Shown here: in pieces, positions 1-11,183 of the stretch
Layout: every line of letters starts with the position of its first letter
Position numbering within the stretch: the stretch's first letter is position 1
From: Cladobotryum mycophilum
Lineage: Eukaryota > Ascomycota > Sordariomycetes > Hypocreales > Hypocreaceae
Length of the DNA stretch: 64,000 bases
Assembly: GCA_036429605.1 (NCBI GenBank)
Contig: JAVFKD010000004.1
Span: 2,914,001-2,978,000, forward strand
Direction: 5' to 3'
Notes under the pieces: generated by a model
What the model was told of the DNA's origin: nothing
Database searches by the model: none
The model's input: the letters and a program-made list of their open reading frames with translations, nothing else
Program-made: the position numbers and the translations under genes

Positions 1-2
1 CT

Positions 3-512
3 CCCCATGGCCCCTTCTTCCGCCCCCTCTTCGTCACCTGGAACACCGTTGCCGGCGACGACGCCATCCTCCGCGGCTGCATCGGCACCTTTGAGGCCCA
101 GCCCCTGTCCGAGGGCCTGCCCGAGTACGCCGTCATCTCCGCCCTGCAGGACACCCGCTTCCCGCCCGTCTCCAGGCAGGAGCTGCCCACCCTCCAGGCC
201 GCCGTCACCCTGCTGACTGACTTTGAGGAGGTCGACGACCCCTACGACTGGGAGGTTGGCACCCACGGCATACGCCTGTCCTTTTCCCACCGTGGCCGCC
301 GCTACGGCTCCACCTACCTCCCGGACGTGGCCTCGGAGCAAGGGTGGACGAGGGAGGAGACACTCTTCAGCCTCGTCCGCAAGGCTGGGTGGATGGGCAG
401 CCGCTCCCACTGGAAGGACCTGGAGCTCAAGGTGACACGCTATCAGGGGAAGAAGGTCAGCCTAGACTATCCCGAGTTTAAGAGATGGAAGGACTGGTCA
501 GGCAAGCAGTAA
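3..512 (+). CDS. AMMECR1 domain protein, 3' part only
   Basis: The window opens inside this gene. The frame starting at base 3 is open to a TAA at 510-512, giving about 169 residues of the C-terminal part of an AMMECR1 domain. The family hallmark LRGCIGTF lies near the start, followed by AVISALQDTRFPP, GIRLSFSHRGRRYGSTYLP and, near the end, TRYQGKKVSLDYPEF, all in the usual family order. AMMECR1 proteins are conserved from archaea to humans and their biochemical role is poorly defined, so no reaction is assigned. No intron is needed in the visible part. The start codon and N-terminus lie left of the window. It faces the Ras-like gene tail to tail across about 770 bases. Family assignment is confident; function is unknown. 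Confidence 0.9.
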   Translation, partial: PHGPFFRPLFVTWNTVAGDDAILRGCIGTFEAQPLSEGLPEYAVISALQDTRFPPVSRQELPTLQAAVTLLTDFEEVDDPYDWEVGTHGIRLSFSHRGRRYGSTYLPDVASEQGWTREETLFSLVRKAGWMGSRSHWKDLELKVTRYQGKKVSLDYPEFKRWKDWSGKQ

Positions 513-1283
513 TGGTGGTTCTGGGGGTGATGATGATTATGCTACTACTATCTGGGCATTTCTCTCTACTTTTGTGATTTTCTTTTTCTTTTTCTTTCTT
601 CCTTTTTTCTTTGGCAGGAGTTTTTGGGATAATCTATACAAGTGGGCCTTGCCATGCTCATAGACGTGTGTCGTGGCAAAAGAGTGGAGGATATTCTACT
701 CAGTTATCTCTCTTCAGGCTAGGTACAGTAATATCATGATTTTTTTCTAGTTAATCTTTCACAGGCTTCCCCCTGGTTAAGCTTCCCAATTAAGGGAGCA
801 TAATCTCACCCAACGTAGCAATTGGTGAAGCAACTACTTTATATGACAGGGCTTCTCTCATGGCTACACCATCAACAACAATAACACACCATGGTAGACA
901 GGCATGTTTAAAGACACATTTTTAATAAAAATCAATATCGCTCCAGTAATTTTTTGGCACTATACAACATGTACATAATCGAGACAAGGTCTTCATACAT
1001 AAAAAACGTGCAAAAAAGACGAAATATCCTCCCAGTATGAGCCGCCCTTTTTTGGCTCCCCTTCCCCGACGCCAGAATATCCATGGTATCTGTAGTCCAA
1101 AGAGAAAAAAGAAAAAAAGAGAAAAAAAGAAAAAAAGAAAAAAGAAAAAAGAAAAGAAAAAAACCATATCACGCTCAATCAATAAATACTCAACGTCAAA
1201 AATACGGGGATGTGTGTGTGTGAGAGAGGGAGAGAGAGAGAGAGAGATGATGATGATGTTATAGCAGCAAGTGTTACAACACA
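513..1283. other. Tail-to-tail intergenic region
   Basis: This lies between the stop codons of the AMMECR1 gene (+) and the Ras-like gene (-), so it should hold two 3' untranslated regions. It contains a pyrimidine stretch near 578-612, an A/G tract at about 1098-1163 and a TG/GA/ATG microsatellite at about 1210-1258. I see no coding potential; ORFs over the A/G tract are low-complexity artefacts. Confidence 0.7.
1098..1258. repeat. A/G tract followed by TG, GA and ATG microsatellites
   Basis: Bases 1098-1163 are almost purely A and G (runs of A broken by single G). Bases 1210-1258 form a compound microsatellite of TG, then GA, then ATG units. It sits in the 3' flank of the Ras-like gene. 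Such tracts are prone to length errors and length polymorphism. Confidence 0.85.
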
Positions 1284-2081
1284 TCACCAGCATCTCAACT
1301 TCTTCCAGAAACCACCCTGTCCCCGACCAAACTTGTCCCCCGTCAGCATGGGCCCTCGTAGGCCTGGCCCGCGCTTCTCGTCCTCTATCCCTGCGGGCAG
1401 GGGCGTCAGCGGCTTCGTCATGCCCCGCGCATTCATCTCGGTGTTGTCCAGGACGCCCATCTCAGCCAGCTTGCGCCTCTCGACGACGCGCCTCACGATG
1501 AGGGCAAACGTCTCCTCAATGTTGACCTCGAGCCGTGCGCTCGTCTCCATGAAGCCGCAGCCGCGCTTGCGCGCCCACTCGAGACCCACGGTGGCGGGGA
1601 CCTGCCTGCTCTCCTGCAGGTCGCACTTGTTGCCCGCGACGATCTTGACGGGCGGGATGGTTCTGGAGCTGGGGCCGGTGCCGGTGTGGATGGGGTTGAT
1701 GCCGGCGCGGCGGGCGCGCTCCGCGTTGTCGAGGCGTGTCTCCGCCTCCATGTCGATGAGGTCGTCAAAGTACTGCAGGGCGTCGAGGGAGTTGCGCGAG
1801 GTGATGTCGTAGACGAGGAGGAAGGCGTCGGCGCCGAGGTTGGACGATGCCCACATGCCCCTGTACTCCTCCTGGCCGGCGGTGTCGGTGAGGGAGAGGT
1901 GGTAGGTGATGCCGTCGATGCGACGGGTGACGCTGTAGTTGTCCTCGATTGTGGGGTCGTACTCTGACGTCCATGCCGAGCGGACGAGGCGCAGAGTGAT
2001 GGATGATTTACCGCACCCGCCGTCGCCGCAAATGGTAATGGAGATGGGGGTCGGCGGTTGAGCTGGGAATGGAGTCGCCAT
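1284..2081 (-). CDS. Ras-like small GTPase without a CAAX box
   Basis: A 265-residue Ras-superfamily GTPase with no intron. All nucleotide-binding motifs are visible: the P-loop GDGGCGKSS near the N-terminus, the effector-loop sequence YDPTIEDNY, DTAGQEEYRGM (G3), GNKCD (G4) and ETSA (G5). YDPTIEDNY and the Q in DTAGQE place it with Ras rather than Rho or Rab. The start at 2081 was chosen because it puts the P-loop at the usual distance; an upstream in-frame extension of 87 residues has no Ras similarity. Two features are odd. About 25 extra residues rich in Arg, Pro and Ser lie before NKCD, and the protein ends in KKLRCW, so there is no CAAX prenylation site. It is not a canonical fungal Ras1/Ras2; its pathway is unknown. 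Confidence 0.88.
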   Translation of the reverse strand: MATPFPAQPPTPISITICGDGGCGKSSITLRLVRSAWTSEYDPTIEDNYSVTRRIDGITYHLSLTDTAGQEEYRGMWASSNLGADAFLLVYDITSRNSLDALQYFDDLIDMEAETRLDNAERARRAGINPIHTGTGPSSRTIPPVKIVAGNKCDLQESRQVPATVGLEWARKRGCGFMETSARLEVNIEETFALIVRRVVERRKLAEMGVLDNTEMNARGMTKPLTPLPAGIEDEKRGPGLRGPMLTGDKFGRGQGGFWKKLRCW

Positions 2082-2400
2082 GGCTGGGCGTGTGAGAGGG
2101 ATGTGGGTTGAAGATAGATTGGCGCAAAGAGGAGGGGGAGTCGCGCAAAGAAGGGCAAAGAGTAGTACAAGAAAGCAGGCGAATTGACTCTCTGATAAAA
2201 TAATAAAGTGATTTCGCAATGCTTCTATTTTCTGGTGACGGGATAGTCGGTCTATGCTTTGTAGGAAGCGCACACCTAGTCGGGAACGTAATGCGTATGT
2301 ATGTATGCAAAGTCGATCAACCCGAATCGAACGTGCCCACACAGCTGCTCTGCCGTAGCCCGAAAGATATCGGTGTAGTAATAATGCCAGTCAAGCTGAA

Positions 2401-2423
2401 GTGTGTGTGTGTGTGTGTGTGTG
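2401..2423. repeat. GT dinucleotide microsatellite
   Basis: About eleven perfect GT units, 320 bases upstream of the Ras-like start codon. Confidence 0.95.
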
Positions 2424-4391
2424 CTGCGTGCGTTGCTGCGGTTCGTACGTATGTATGCTGCTATGCCGGTAAGATGTCGTGCAGATCGTTCGTTCTAGGT
2501 CTCTCTCTCTGTGTTTACAGGAGGGGAGGGGCAAAAAGCTTGCAAAGTCGAGAACCAAAAATTGGGAAAAACTAGTTGCTCGCTCAAAGATAATAAAATC
2601 TAATAGATGGAGAAGATGAAAAGAAAGAAAAAGAAGAAGAAAAAGAAACAATCGCTCTGTCTCTCAAGTCAAAAAGAAAGGGAGATAGAGAGAGAGAGAA
2701 AAACAAGAGACACGGAACTGATAAGAGGGAGTTCCTTGTCTGCGTCTGGCCCAGCTGGAGAGCCCGCTTGAAAGGGTAATTTGTTAGGGCAGGGGGGATG
2801 AGCGGGAGGTTCCCTTTAGTTGATGGATGTGGAGGCGAATTTTTTTCTCCCAAGAAGCAAAGACGTTGGTCCAGGAACAGGGGAGGGAGGGGAGCTTCTG
2901 TAGGTTGGCGGGCGCGAAGTAGTGGCCTGGGGGCAGCGCTGAGGGAGAGAGATAGAGAGAGAGGGAGAGAGCAGGATGCAAAGCAGTTATTATTTATTTT
3001 TATTATTTTGTGCAAAAAAGTACTTTCTTTGTAATAATGATGTGACGTACGGCGTGATAGTGCATGGCCAAGAAGGAAAAGAAAGGAAAAACTGGAGTCC
3101 AGGATGTGATCAGTGACGATATCTATAGTATCCATGGATCCATAGATTCAGGGGTCGGGTTCTTGTCGCGCGTGTTCTGTGTGTGTGTGCGCGCTTGGCA
3201 CACCAAAAGCCGGCTGCTGCTTGCGCTGCTCTCTCTCTGTCTCTCTGCCTCTCTGCCCTTGCAATGCCGTCCAGGGAACGTATCGCGCACGCATCGTATC
3301 GCCCTCCCATCACCCCATCCCCATCCCCGTCTCCATCCCATCATCACCCATCACATCCATGATTGATTCTCCAATCCTTGATCCCATGCATCTCTCCCTA
3401 GCGCGACTCTGCGCACAGCGTGTCAGTTGATGGTGGTTGGATCTTGGCGGCGAGGCCGGTCTTTGGGGCAGCACGAGGATGAGATGTGACCAGGGGGTAC
3501 TAAGTAGGTAGGTACTTGTAGTATCCATACTATATTATTGTATCTATGGTTGTGTGGCTTGTACTTTGTTTGTAGGCATCCAGCAATTTTTGTGAAAATC
3601 TCCGTTTATTCAATTTTATTTGCCTCTTCATTACCGTTGTGAAGAGTTTTCTTCTTTCCCTCCCCCTTGTGTTGGGCATCAATAATCAAGTCATAGCTCC
3701 TCCCCAGTGACACTGTAGTTTTCATTCTCCCGGGCTCGATCATCAGTCATGGCGTTTGCATCGAGCATCAATCAGGGGAGACCCAACAGCCACAACCACA
3801 ACGTCTAATACATCCATACATCTCTCCATGATGACACAAGACACACGAGTAAGACTCACAGCATCTACTCGAAACACAACGGAGGTTGGGAAAGTAAAAA
3901 ATAAGAAAAAAGGTAGGGTCAGATAACAAAAGAGAAAGGGCACGAAAGAAGAGAGACAAAGAAAAGAAAGGAATTCTTATGCCCTGTGTGGCGCGTTCCT
4001 GAAAGTTTACTCGTCAACTTGGAGCCTGTCCTGGCACACACTCCGTAGCGTCTCCCGAACAATCAGGTCATGATTGCTTTTTTCAAAAAGTCTTCCCTCC
4101 CTCCACAGGGGACACCGAGCGAACCACCGAGACCTTTTTGGTTTTGGTTCGGGGTGGAGCCCCTCTCCCCCTCTCGGAAGAGACATACATGCAACTGACG
4201 AAACATAGTTCCCTTTGGGACAATGGGGAGAAACAAAGGGACGGACGGCCTATCAATGATACCGTACGGTGGAAATCCAGCATCCGACTACGACGCTGTA
4301 GTGCAAAACATGTTGATCCATCCTTGCCACTGTCACCATGTCTTGATCCCCTACAATATTGGTTTGCCCTCCTCCTCTTCCTCCTCTTTCA

Positions 4392-4411
4392 AGAGAGAGA
4401 GAGAGAGAGAG
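4392..4411. repeat. GA dinucleotide microsatellite
   Basis: About ten perfect AG units in the gene-free stretch, followed 40 bases on by an imperfect CA repeat at about 4450-4464. Confidence 0.9.
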
Positions 4412-6642
4412 TCCTACCAAGCAATCCATCAAATGTCTCTGCCTAGCTAGACACACACACACACGCACAAACCACACACATGCAATTCGGAAGTATTAGC
4501 CGCTTGGACCAAACGGAAACTGCACAGACACTGTCAGAAAGAAGAGAGAGAGGGAGAGATGGCACCCAGCGCCCAATGCTTTCCTCCCACGATACAGCCG
4601 TTTTGACTCGGCGCATGGGGACGTTTGTTGTGTAAGACCCGGCATCTTCCTTACTCGCAGCAGGCTTTAGGTGTGCGTGCGTGGTGTGTGCCTTTGGTGA
4701 TGACATGACCTCATGGGTGTTTGTTTGTTTTGTTTAATAGCCGCCTGTACGACTTGGCAACTGTGATGAAAGCAGGGGCACCTCTGGTATAACAAGAAGA
4801 AGAAAGAAAGAGAAAGAAAAAAACGGCCGTCGTGTCTGACCTGCAAGGCGTCATGGCTTTTTTTTCTTTTTCTTTCCACTTTCACCAATGCACGAGAGAT
4901 GTGACGGCTCTGCCCGCGATGTCATTCCTGCGCGAGGTGATGATCACGTAGTCAGCCATGGATTTCTCACATCCTGCTAGTACTACTGGTAGACTACCTA
5001 TCGCAATGCAGAGCACCCTCCCGCAAGCCCCAGGTGTAACTGTGATGATGATGTTGATTTCTCATCATTTGTCGAAATGACTGCGAGCCATCGTATTCGC
5101 CCTGGTTGCCCTCTTCCTTACATTCACACACGGGTTTCACAGACATGTCGCCGGAGAGAGGAACAGCAAATGTTGTCTCTTAATACCACCCTCTTACCAG
5201 CACCAACCACCAACCACACAAAAGTCGCGATTATCTCTGTGCTTTTGCACACATTGAGGGAAAGGTCCTACACCTACATGACCTCTTCCTACATTTTGAC
5301 TGGTCGTGTCTTGAAAACCCAAATTTGACTTGGCTGCGCTGGTAACGCACAGACGGGGGAGCGCCAGCCGTTTGTGTTTGCTTTGTGATGTTGGTGGTGG
5401 CATGGTCGTACCAACGCAACGTATTCATGCACTGGCAAAAATCAATCACATACAAAATATGTACTGTGATTCAATGACAATACTTGTAGTACTTGTATTG
5501 GCGATGATGGTTGGGCAGCAATGAGAAATGCGTTCGATACTCATGCCATGGAGGGATACTTTTCTTGTCCCTCACTAATTTCGACGACGGGAGGTTGTCA
5601 TGCCAGGCACCAGGCACGGGCACAGGCACTCCATGGACTTTGGAATCACATGGCAATGCTCCCGCAAGCTCTCACCTCTCTAGGCTGGATGCCTCGGAGA
5701 TAAACAGGAAAGCAAAGGGGGTGCATCGTGCATGTCACGATCTCCCGCATATCCCCTCCAGACGGCACGGCAAAGGGTCAAGCAGACGACCCCTTGTCTC
5801 GGCGCATTATTCCGGGGTTTTCCTCCATAGATGGTACTGTCCGAAATCACAACCCCAAGAGTCCAAGACCCATAGGGGCTTGTACACTTTTGGGCTTCCT
5901 TGACGGTGGTGATATATCCTGAGACCTGCGGGAATCAAATGTTTTGGATGTTCGACCCCCCGGATCAAGAAAGAGTCATGGAGAGGTCGGGGTTTTAGTT
6001 GACACATCTCGATCTGGTTAACATGGAGGGTGGTTTTTGCCTGTCGAGAATGCATCTCCGCTGACAGAATGGGGGGGGTGCTTAATGGTCCACGCTACGC
6101 ATCAACACCCTCTGACTTCCATATTTCGGTCAAATGAGTCTACAATTCAGTTTATCGGAGCAATTTTTATTTATTTATTTTTCTATTTCCCGCAATGGCC
6201 AGTATTCGCAGTCATTCAGCGACTCTTCACTCACACTCGATCGCCAGGCACAGGTTTGTTTTTGTCTTACTTTTTTTATTTCCTGCAGAAAACCGTTCGT
6301 CCTATAGCAGCTGCAGAATTCAAGGCACAATGACTAATCAGGCAATTAAGAGCTGGGCTTATATGCAATCGCAAGGCATTCTGACGTTTTCCGGCTGTTA
6401 TGTCCACGTTCGGCGGGTATTGGGTTAATAAGGAGTCTAAATTAGATCGTTCAAAATCTCTTCACCTGGGCAGTCTGTGTGCTTTCTTTTCTTCCCCAAA
6501 GCCTGTAAATAAAAGACCTTTTTTATTTTATTTTTATTTTTATTTTTTTTACATCTTGAAAAGCCCATTTGTCACAAGTTTGGACGTTCTCCTAAGAGTA
6601 CCCAACTGATTACTCAATATCCATCTACAACATTGACTAATA

Positions 6643-8361
6643 ATGACTGTTGCCGGACTACACCAATCCAATGTCAAGACTTCTTCTGGCCTGAATAGAG
6701 CTGGGGAGCTTGATGATGTACGTGATAAGCGATAACACGAGTTCCCCCATTCCCACGGCCCCAATCATGCTAATTCGTAATCCGCACCCCGATAAAGCTT
6801 ATCGATGCTGTAAAGCAACTAATCATTCCCTTTGTCCGCGCAGCCGATGAAGCCGCAGCCCATAAGCCAACTGGAAATCTGGGTCTGAATGCAGACGGCC
6901 TGTCCCAGAACGTCCTGGTGGACTCACATAAGCCCTCCGATCTCGTGTCACGGTTGAAGTTGACATTCCCTGACGAGGGCCTTGGCAAGGATGGCCTGTT
7001 ACAAGCCATCGACAAGATTCTGCAGTACAGCGTCAACACTTGGGACCAGGGGTTCATGGATAAGCTGTATGCAAGCAACACGCCGGTATGAACGGATTCC
7101 CACATCATTCAAAATACATGCATACTCACCATAATCTAGGTTGGAGTAATTTCTGACATTGTGCTCTCGGTCCTCAACACAAACGTAAGTTCTAGACTCC
7201 TAGGCAACGCTTTCAAGGCCCGCAATCTGACAATGCCAAGAACCACGTTTACCAAGTCTCGCCGGCATTGACAGTCGTGGAAAAGACTACCTCGAGAGCC
7301 CTTGCCAACCTCTTTGGCTTTGACGGCCCATATGCGGGGGTGTTACCTGTCAAGGCGGGTCAGCTTCCAATCTGACATCCCTGATTGTTGCTCGGAACAC
7401 GCTATATCCCGACTGCAAGTCATCAGGCAATGGCAAACACGACTTTGTCGTATTCACTAGTGCACATGGCCATTACTCGGTAGAGAAGAGTGCCATGATC
7501 TGTGGCATAGGGGCGTCCAACGTACTGGCAGTCCCCGTTGACGAGGAAGGCAGGATGATACCAGAAGCTCTTAGAGACCTGGCACAGCACGCCAAGGATG
7601 ACGGAAAGACGCCGCTCTACGTAAACGCAACTGCCGGTACGACGGTCAAAGGTTCGTTTGAGCCCTTTGAGGAGGTATCCCGCATCTGCAAGGAATTCGG
7701 AATGTGGATGCACATCGATGGGAGCTGGGGCGGAAGCGTAATCTTCTCGAAGAAGCAGAAGTGGAAACTCCAGGGATCCCATCTGGCTGACTCGCTGACC
7801 GTCAACCCGCACAAGATGCTCAACGCCCCGGTCACCTGCTCGTTCCTCCTTGGCCCTGACATGAGAATCTTCCAAAAGGCGAATAGCACCTCTGCCGATT
7901 ACCTATTCCACGAGGGCGGGGCCGAGGAAGTTTGGGACCTTGCCGACCTGACTCTCCAGTGTGGTCGACGGAGTGACTCTCTCAAAGTCGCCTTGGCCTG
8001 GCTCTACTACGGATCGAACGGCTTCGAACGGCACATTGACCACGCCTTTGACATGGCGAGCTATCTATTCAAGCTGGTGGAGAGTACAGGCAATTTCGCC
8101 ATGGTATCAAGTTTCCCGCCGCCTTGCCTACAGGTGTGCTTCTACCCTGCACCTAGTGGTGAGCTATCCGGCGACAGCAACACCAACACACGAAGAACAC
8201 GGGATACTGTTCAAAAGCTCGTTGGAAGAGGATTCATGGTCGATTATGCGCCGGGCGAAAAGGGCTTCTTCTTGCGCGTAGTGGTGAACATTCAGACTCT
8301 CCCGGGTACTGTAGAAGGTTTAGCCAAGGCACTGGACGAGGTTGGCCAGGAAACTGCTTAA
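6643..8361 (+). CDS. Group II PLP-dependent decarboxylase (glutamate/cysteine sulfinate type), frame break at a G run
   Basis: A pyridoxal-phosphate decarboxylase of the GAD/CSAD family, about 509 residues when read through one frame break. The proposed exons are 6643-6717, 6798-7085, 7140-7184 and 7241-8361, with introns of 80, 54 and 56 bases. The first exon begins MTVAGLHQSN. Family motifs in order are TWDQGFMDKLY, QVSPALT, GGSASNLTS, HIDGSWGG and VNPHKML; the Lys of the last (about residue 328) is the expected PLP-linking residue. At 7336-7340 a run of five G breaks the frame between DGPYAG and VTCQGG. One more G restores both sides exactly, so one base is missing. The substrate (glutamate, cysteine sulfinate or aspartate) cannot be decided here. 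The first exon is the least certain part. Confidence 0.85.
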
Positions 8362-8906
8362 TCTGGTTACGGTTCGATATTTCAGTCAGTATAAATATGG
8401 ATTCTTGGAAGAGATATGAAGATGGACGACCCATAGACACAATCAAGTTTGCTTATAGAAGTTATTTTGAGTTGGATTCTTTTTTTTTTTTCCTTTTCTT
8501 TCTTTCTTTTTAGAGAGGATATGTCAATATGAACTAGATTTCCCTTTGTTGCATGAATTTGGCCCTCGGAAGTGTATCTACTATATATTGGATAGAAGAA
8601 TTGAGAGTGTACTGCGAAATATTATAGATTGCGACTCGTATTGACGTGATAAAATGTAAATGGATAGAGCAAAACTATCTTCACGAATTATTGCGTGAAC
8701 AGACTATTTAAAGCTTCAAGCTATTACTGCTGTAAAAGGTCAAGATCGCTGGCGACTATTACCCACTTTGGCTAGGCTATCGCATAATTGATAAGATCTT
8801 ATCGGCGTGCTAATCTGTTGCTCTGGAAAAAAAAGTTCAAGGCTCCTACACTCCCCCACGATACCATCGCACTATACTATCGCATCGCCAATTGAAGTCC
8901 ACCACG
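8362..8906. other. Intergenic region between the decarboxylase and NOP9
   Basis: This short head-to-tail gap holds the 3' end of the decarboxylase gene and the promoter and leader of NOP9. It is AT-rich, with a pyrimidine tract near 8478-8510. I see nothing else in it. Confidence 0.65.
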
Positions 8907-11183
8907 ATGCCGAAGCCTCGAACAAAAAGAGCGGATATCCGGGAGGGGAGGAAGCGGAAACGACAGGGGGAAACAGAGGAGAACTACGAAAAGAAGCGAC
9001 AGCGACAGGTCGAAGAAACCTTCTTCGATAATGGCAATGGCGACCAGTCCAACGAACAGCAGGATGGCCCTGCTGAGAAGGAGTTTTTCGGCATGCTTGC
9101 GGATGAGGAGCAGGAGTACTTTCGCCGGGCGGACGAAATGCTGGAACTGAACCAGTTTCCCTCCAGCGAGGAGCGCGATGTATTCATACAGAGCGTCTTC
9201 CAGGAGGCCAAGGGCAAAGAGCTGAAGCTTGCAAGCAGCCAGTCCTGCTCTAGGCTGACGGAGAGGTTAATTCAGCTATCCAACACCGCGCAGAAGAAGC
9301 ACCTCTTCGAAGCCTTTGCCGGCCACTTCCTTTCCCTGGTGCAGCATCGATTCGCTAGCCACTGCTGCGAGGCCCTATTCTTGCGATCCGCCGGCATAGT
9401 AACGCAAGAGCTGGCTGGATTCGTCCTGGATACAAAGGGCGCAGGCGCCGAGGACCAGCAGCCAGAGGCATCCATGGAAAGCCTATTCCTAGCAACGCTG
9501 GACGAACTAGAGGGCGGCTTGGGCTATCTTATCACCGACCGATTCGCATCACATACCTTGCGAGTCCTCCTAATGGTCCTATCTGGGAGACCCCTAGAGG
9601 ATGCGTCGGCGCGGACTTTGATGAAGAGCAAGAAGAAGGAAAACATATCCGTGGTTGGCTCTGCCGCCGCGGATGAGCAGAACCAAGGGAAAAGAGCGGT
9701 TCCGGCATCGTTTATGATGGCTGCTAGCAAAATCATCAAGGACTCGACTTCAGGCATGGATGCAACTGGTCTCAGAGTTTTGGCCAAGCACCCTATTGGT
9801 AACCCCACACTGCAGCTCCTTCTGGAACTAGACTTGACTCTCAGCAAGGGAGAGAAAAAGGCCGACAAGAGCGAATCCGAACAGCCCTCACTACTCTATC
9901 AGCTTCTTCCCGGCGCTCCCCAGTCCCTGGCTGATGAATCGTCCGAGGCCTCCGAGTTTATCAACGGCATGATCTACGACCAGATAGGCTCTAGATTGAT
10001 CGAGACGCTCATTACTCACGCCCCTGGCAAAATCTTCAAGACGCTCAACCAAAACACCTTCCTCCCAAGAATACAGGGTTACGTTCGAAACGACATCTCA
10101 TGTTATCCTGCTATCAAAGTCCTCAACCGACTGAGCAAGGATGATCTCGTCAGCGCAGTCGACAAGATTGCGCCGACTGTACCCCAACTCGTTGCCAAGT
10201 CGAGATACAACGTGCTAAAGACCCTATTCGAGCGATGCGCGGCTAGAGGCGTCAACGACGAGATCAAGAAGCTCATCAAGGGTCTCAAAGAGGGGTGCGG
10301 CAAGCAGCCTGTGGATCTTGTATTGACTCTGTGCTCCTTGAGTGTCGATGAGGAAGAGGAGAAGAAAAAGAAGAAGGATGTGAACCAACTCACTCGTAAC
10401 GAATACGCTATCCAATCCCATGGCGCCCAGCTGCTTACTACTCTACTATCGATATCCGGCCCCTCCAAGGCGGTTCACGAGGCTCTTTCAGCTCTTCCAT
10501 CGAAGCTCCTCCTTAAACTCGCTACTACCTCAATGCCTACAGTCACCCTCCTTACCACTGCGATTTCGATTCCCTCTTCCAACTCGACATTCCAGAAATC
10601 GATTGTCAATACGCTTACTCCCCACCTCGACGAGCTCGCCACATCCCAGTTTGGACACAACCTCGTCAACGCCATGGTCGAAATACCTAGCAAGGGCAAG
10701 GACTATAGCATTCCTCCCCACAAGAAGGATGCGATCATGTCCGGCCTTGCGGCGCACGAAGCCAAGCTGCGAGACTCCTGGATGGGTAGGAGTGTGTGGC
10801 GAACCTGGAAGGGAGACGTGTGGAAGACGAGGAGGGGCGATTGGAAGGCCTGGATGAGGGAGATTGATGAGCAAAGGGCACAGGCGGCGATAGTCACCGG
10901 AGCTAATGGCCATCAAAAGAAGGAAAGAAACGAGAAGAAGGGCAGGCCAGAAAGAAAAGAGAAGCAAGAGAAGAATGACGAGGCAGAGAAGCAGGAAGTC
11001 ACCGAAGAAACCGAGAAGCCTGAAGAAATAACAGAGACACCACAGGAAGTGGAAGAGGAAGAGGAAACCCCAAAGATTGACGGCGAGAAGGAAAAGAAGG
11101 ACAAGAAGGACAAGAAAAAGAAGAAGAAGTCAAGGAGTAAAGAAAAGGAAACCGGGGAGGATAAAATGGACATTGACGAATAA
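8907..11183 (+). CDS. NOP9: Nucleolar protein NOP9, pumilio-repeat RNA-binding protein
   Basis: A single-exon gene for 758 residues. NOP9 is a pumilio-like RNA-binding protein of the nucleolus needed for 18S rRNA maturation. The N-terminus, MPKPRTKRADIREGRKRKR, is the basic opening typical of the family. Then come FFGMLADEEQEYFRRADEML and a series of pumilio-type helical repeats, for example LVQHRFASHCCEALF, ITDRFASHTLRVLL, YDQIGSRLIETLI and LATSQFGHNLVNAM. The tail from about residue 670 is Lys/Glu-rich, consistent with nucleolar localisation. The ATG at 8907 was chosen because it gives the family N-terminus; the frame upstream has no ATG. There are no frame breaks and the length is normal for fungal NOP9. 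Confidence 0.94.
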   Translation: MPKPRTKRADIREGRKRKRQGETEENYEKKRQRQVEETFFDNGNGDQSNEQQDGPAEKEFFGMLADEEQEYFRRADEMLELNQFPSSEERDVFIQSVFQEAKGKELKLASSQSCSRLTERLIQLSNTAQKKHLFEAFAGHFLSLVQHRFASHCCEALFLRSAGIVTQELAGFVLDTKGAGAEDQQPEASMESLFLATLDELEGGLGYLITDRFASHTLRVLLMVLSGRPLEDASARTLMKSKKKENISVVGSAAADEQNQGKRAVPASFMMAASKIIKDSTSGMDATGLRVLAKHPIGNPTLQLLLELDLTLSKGEKKADKSESEQPSLLYQLLPGAPQSLADESSEASEFINGMIYDQIGSRLIETLITHAPGKIFKTLNQNTFLPRIQGYVRNDISCYPAIKVLNRLSKDDLVSAVDKIAPTVPQLVAKSRYNVLKTLFERCAARGVNDEIKKLIKGLKEGCGKQPVDLVLTLCSLSVDEEEEKKKKKDVNQLTRNEYAIQSHGAQLLTTLLSISGPSKAVHEALSALPSKLLLKLATTSMPTVTLLTTAISIPSSNSTFQKSIVNTLTPHLDELATSQFGHNLVNAMVEIPSKGKDYSIPPHKKDAIMSGLAAHEAKLRDSWMGRSVWRTWKGDVWKTRRGDWKAWMREIDEQRAQAAIVTGANGHQKKERNEKKGRPERKEKQEKNDEAEKQEVTEETEKPEEITETPQEVEEEEETPKIDGEKEKKDKKDKKKKKKSRSKEKETGEDKMDIDE

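Larger units (their letters stand above)
2082..6642. other. 4.5 kb without a recognisable gene
   Basis: This region lies between the start of the Ras-like gene and the start of the decarboxylase gene, so it should include both promoters. It holds several microsatellites (GT at 2401-2423, GA at 4392-4411, CA near 4450-4464), pyrimidine and purine tracts, and many short ORFs of 60-130 codons with no family resemblance. I see no tRNA, rRNA or transposon signature. A non-coding transcript or a small orphan gene cannot be excluded from sequence alone. Confidence 0.6.

Noticed and set aside
922..1293. 123-codon minus-strand ORF overlapping the end of the Ras-like gene
   Set aside because: Its sequence is translation of the A/G tract and microsatellites (poly-Phe/Ser/Leu) and has no family resemblance.
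2310..2345. GTTCGATTC on the minus strand, resembling a tRNA B box
   Set aside because: The flanks cannot form a T stem and no A box or acceptor stem is present.
5511..5903. 130-codon ORF in the gap upstream of the decarboxylase
   Set aside because: No recognisable domain; contains low-complexity Gly-Thr repeats and overlaps equally long ORFs in other frames, as expected by chance.
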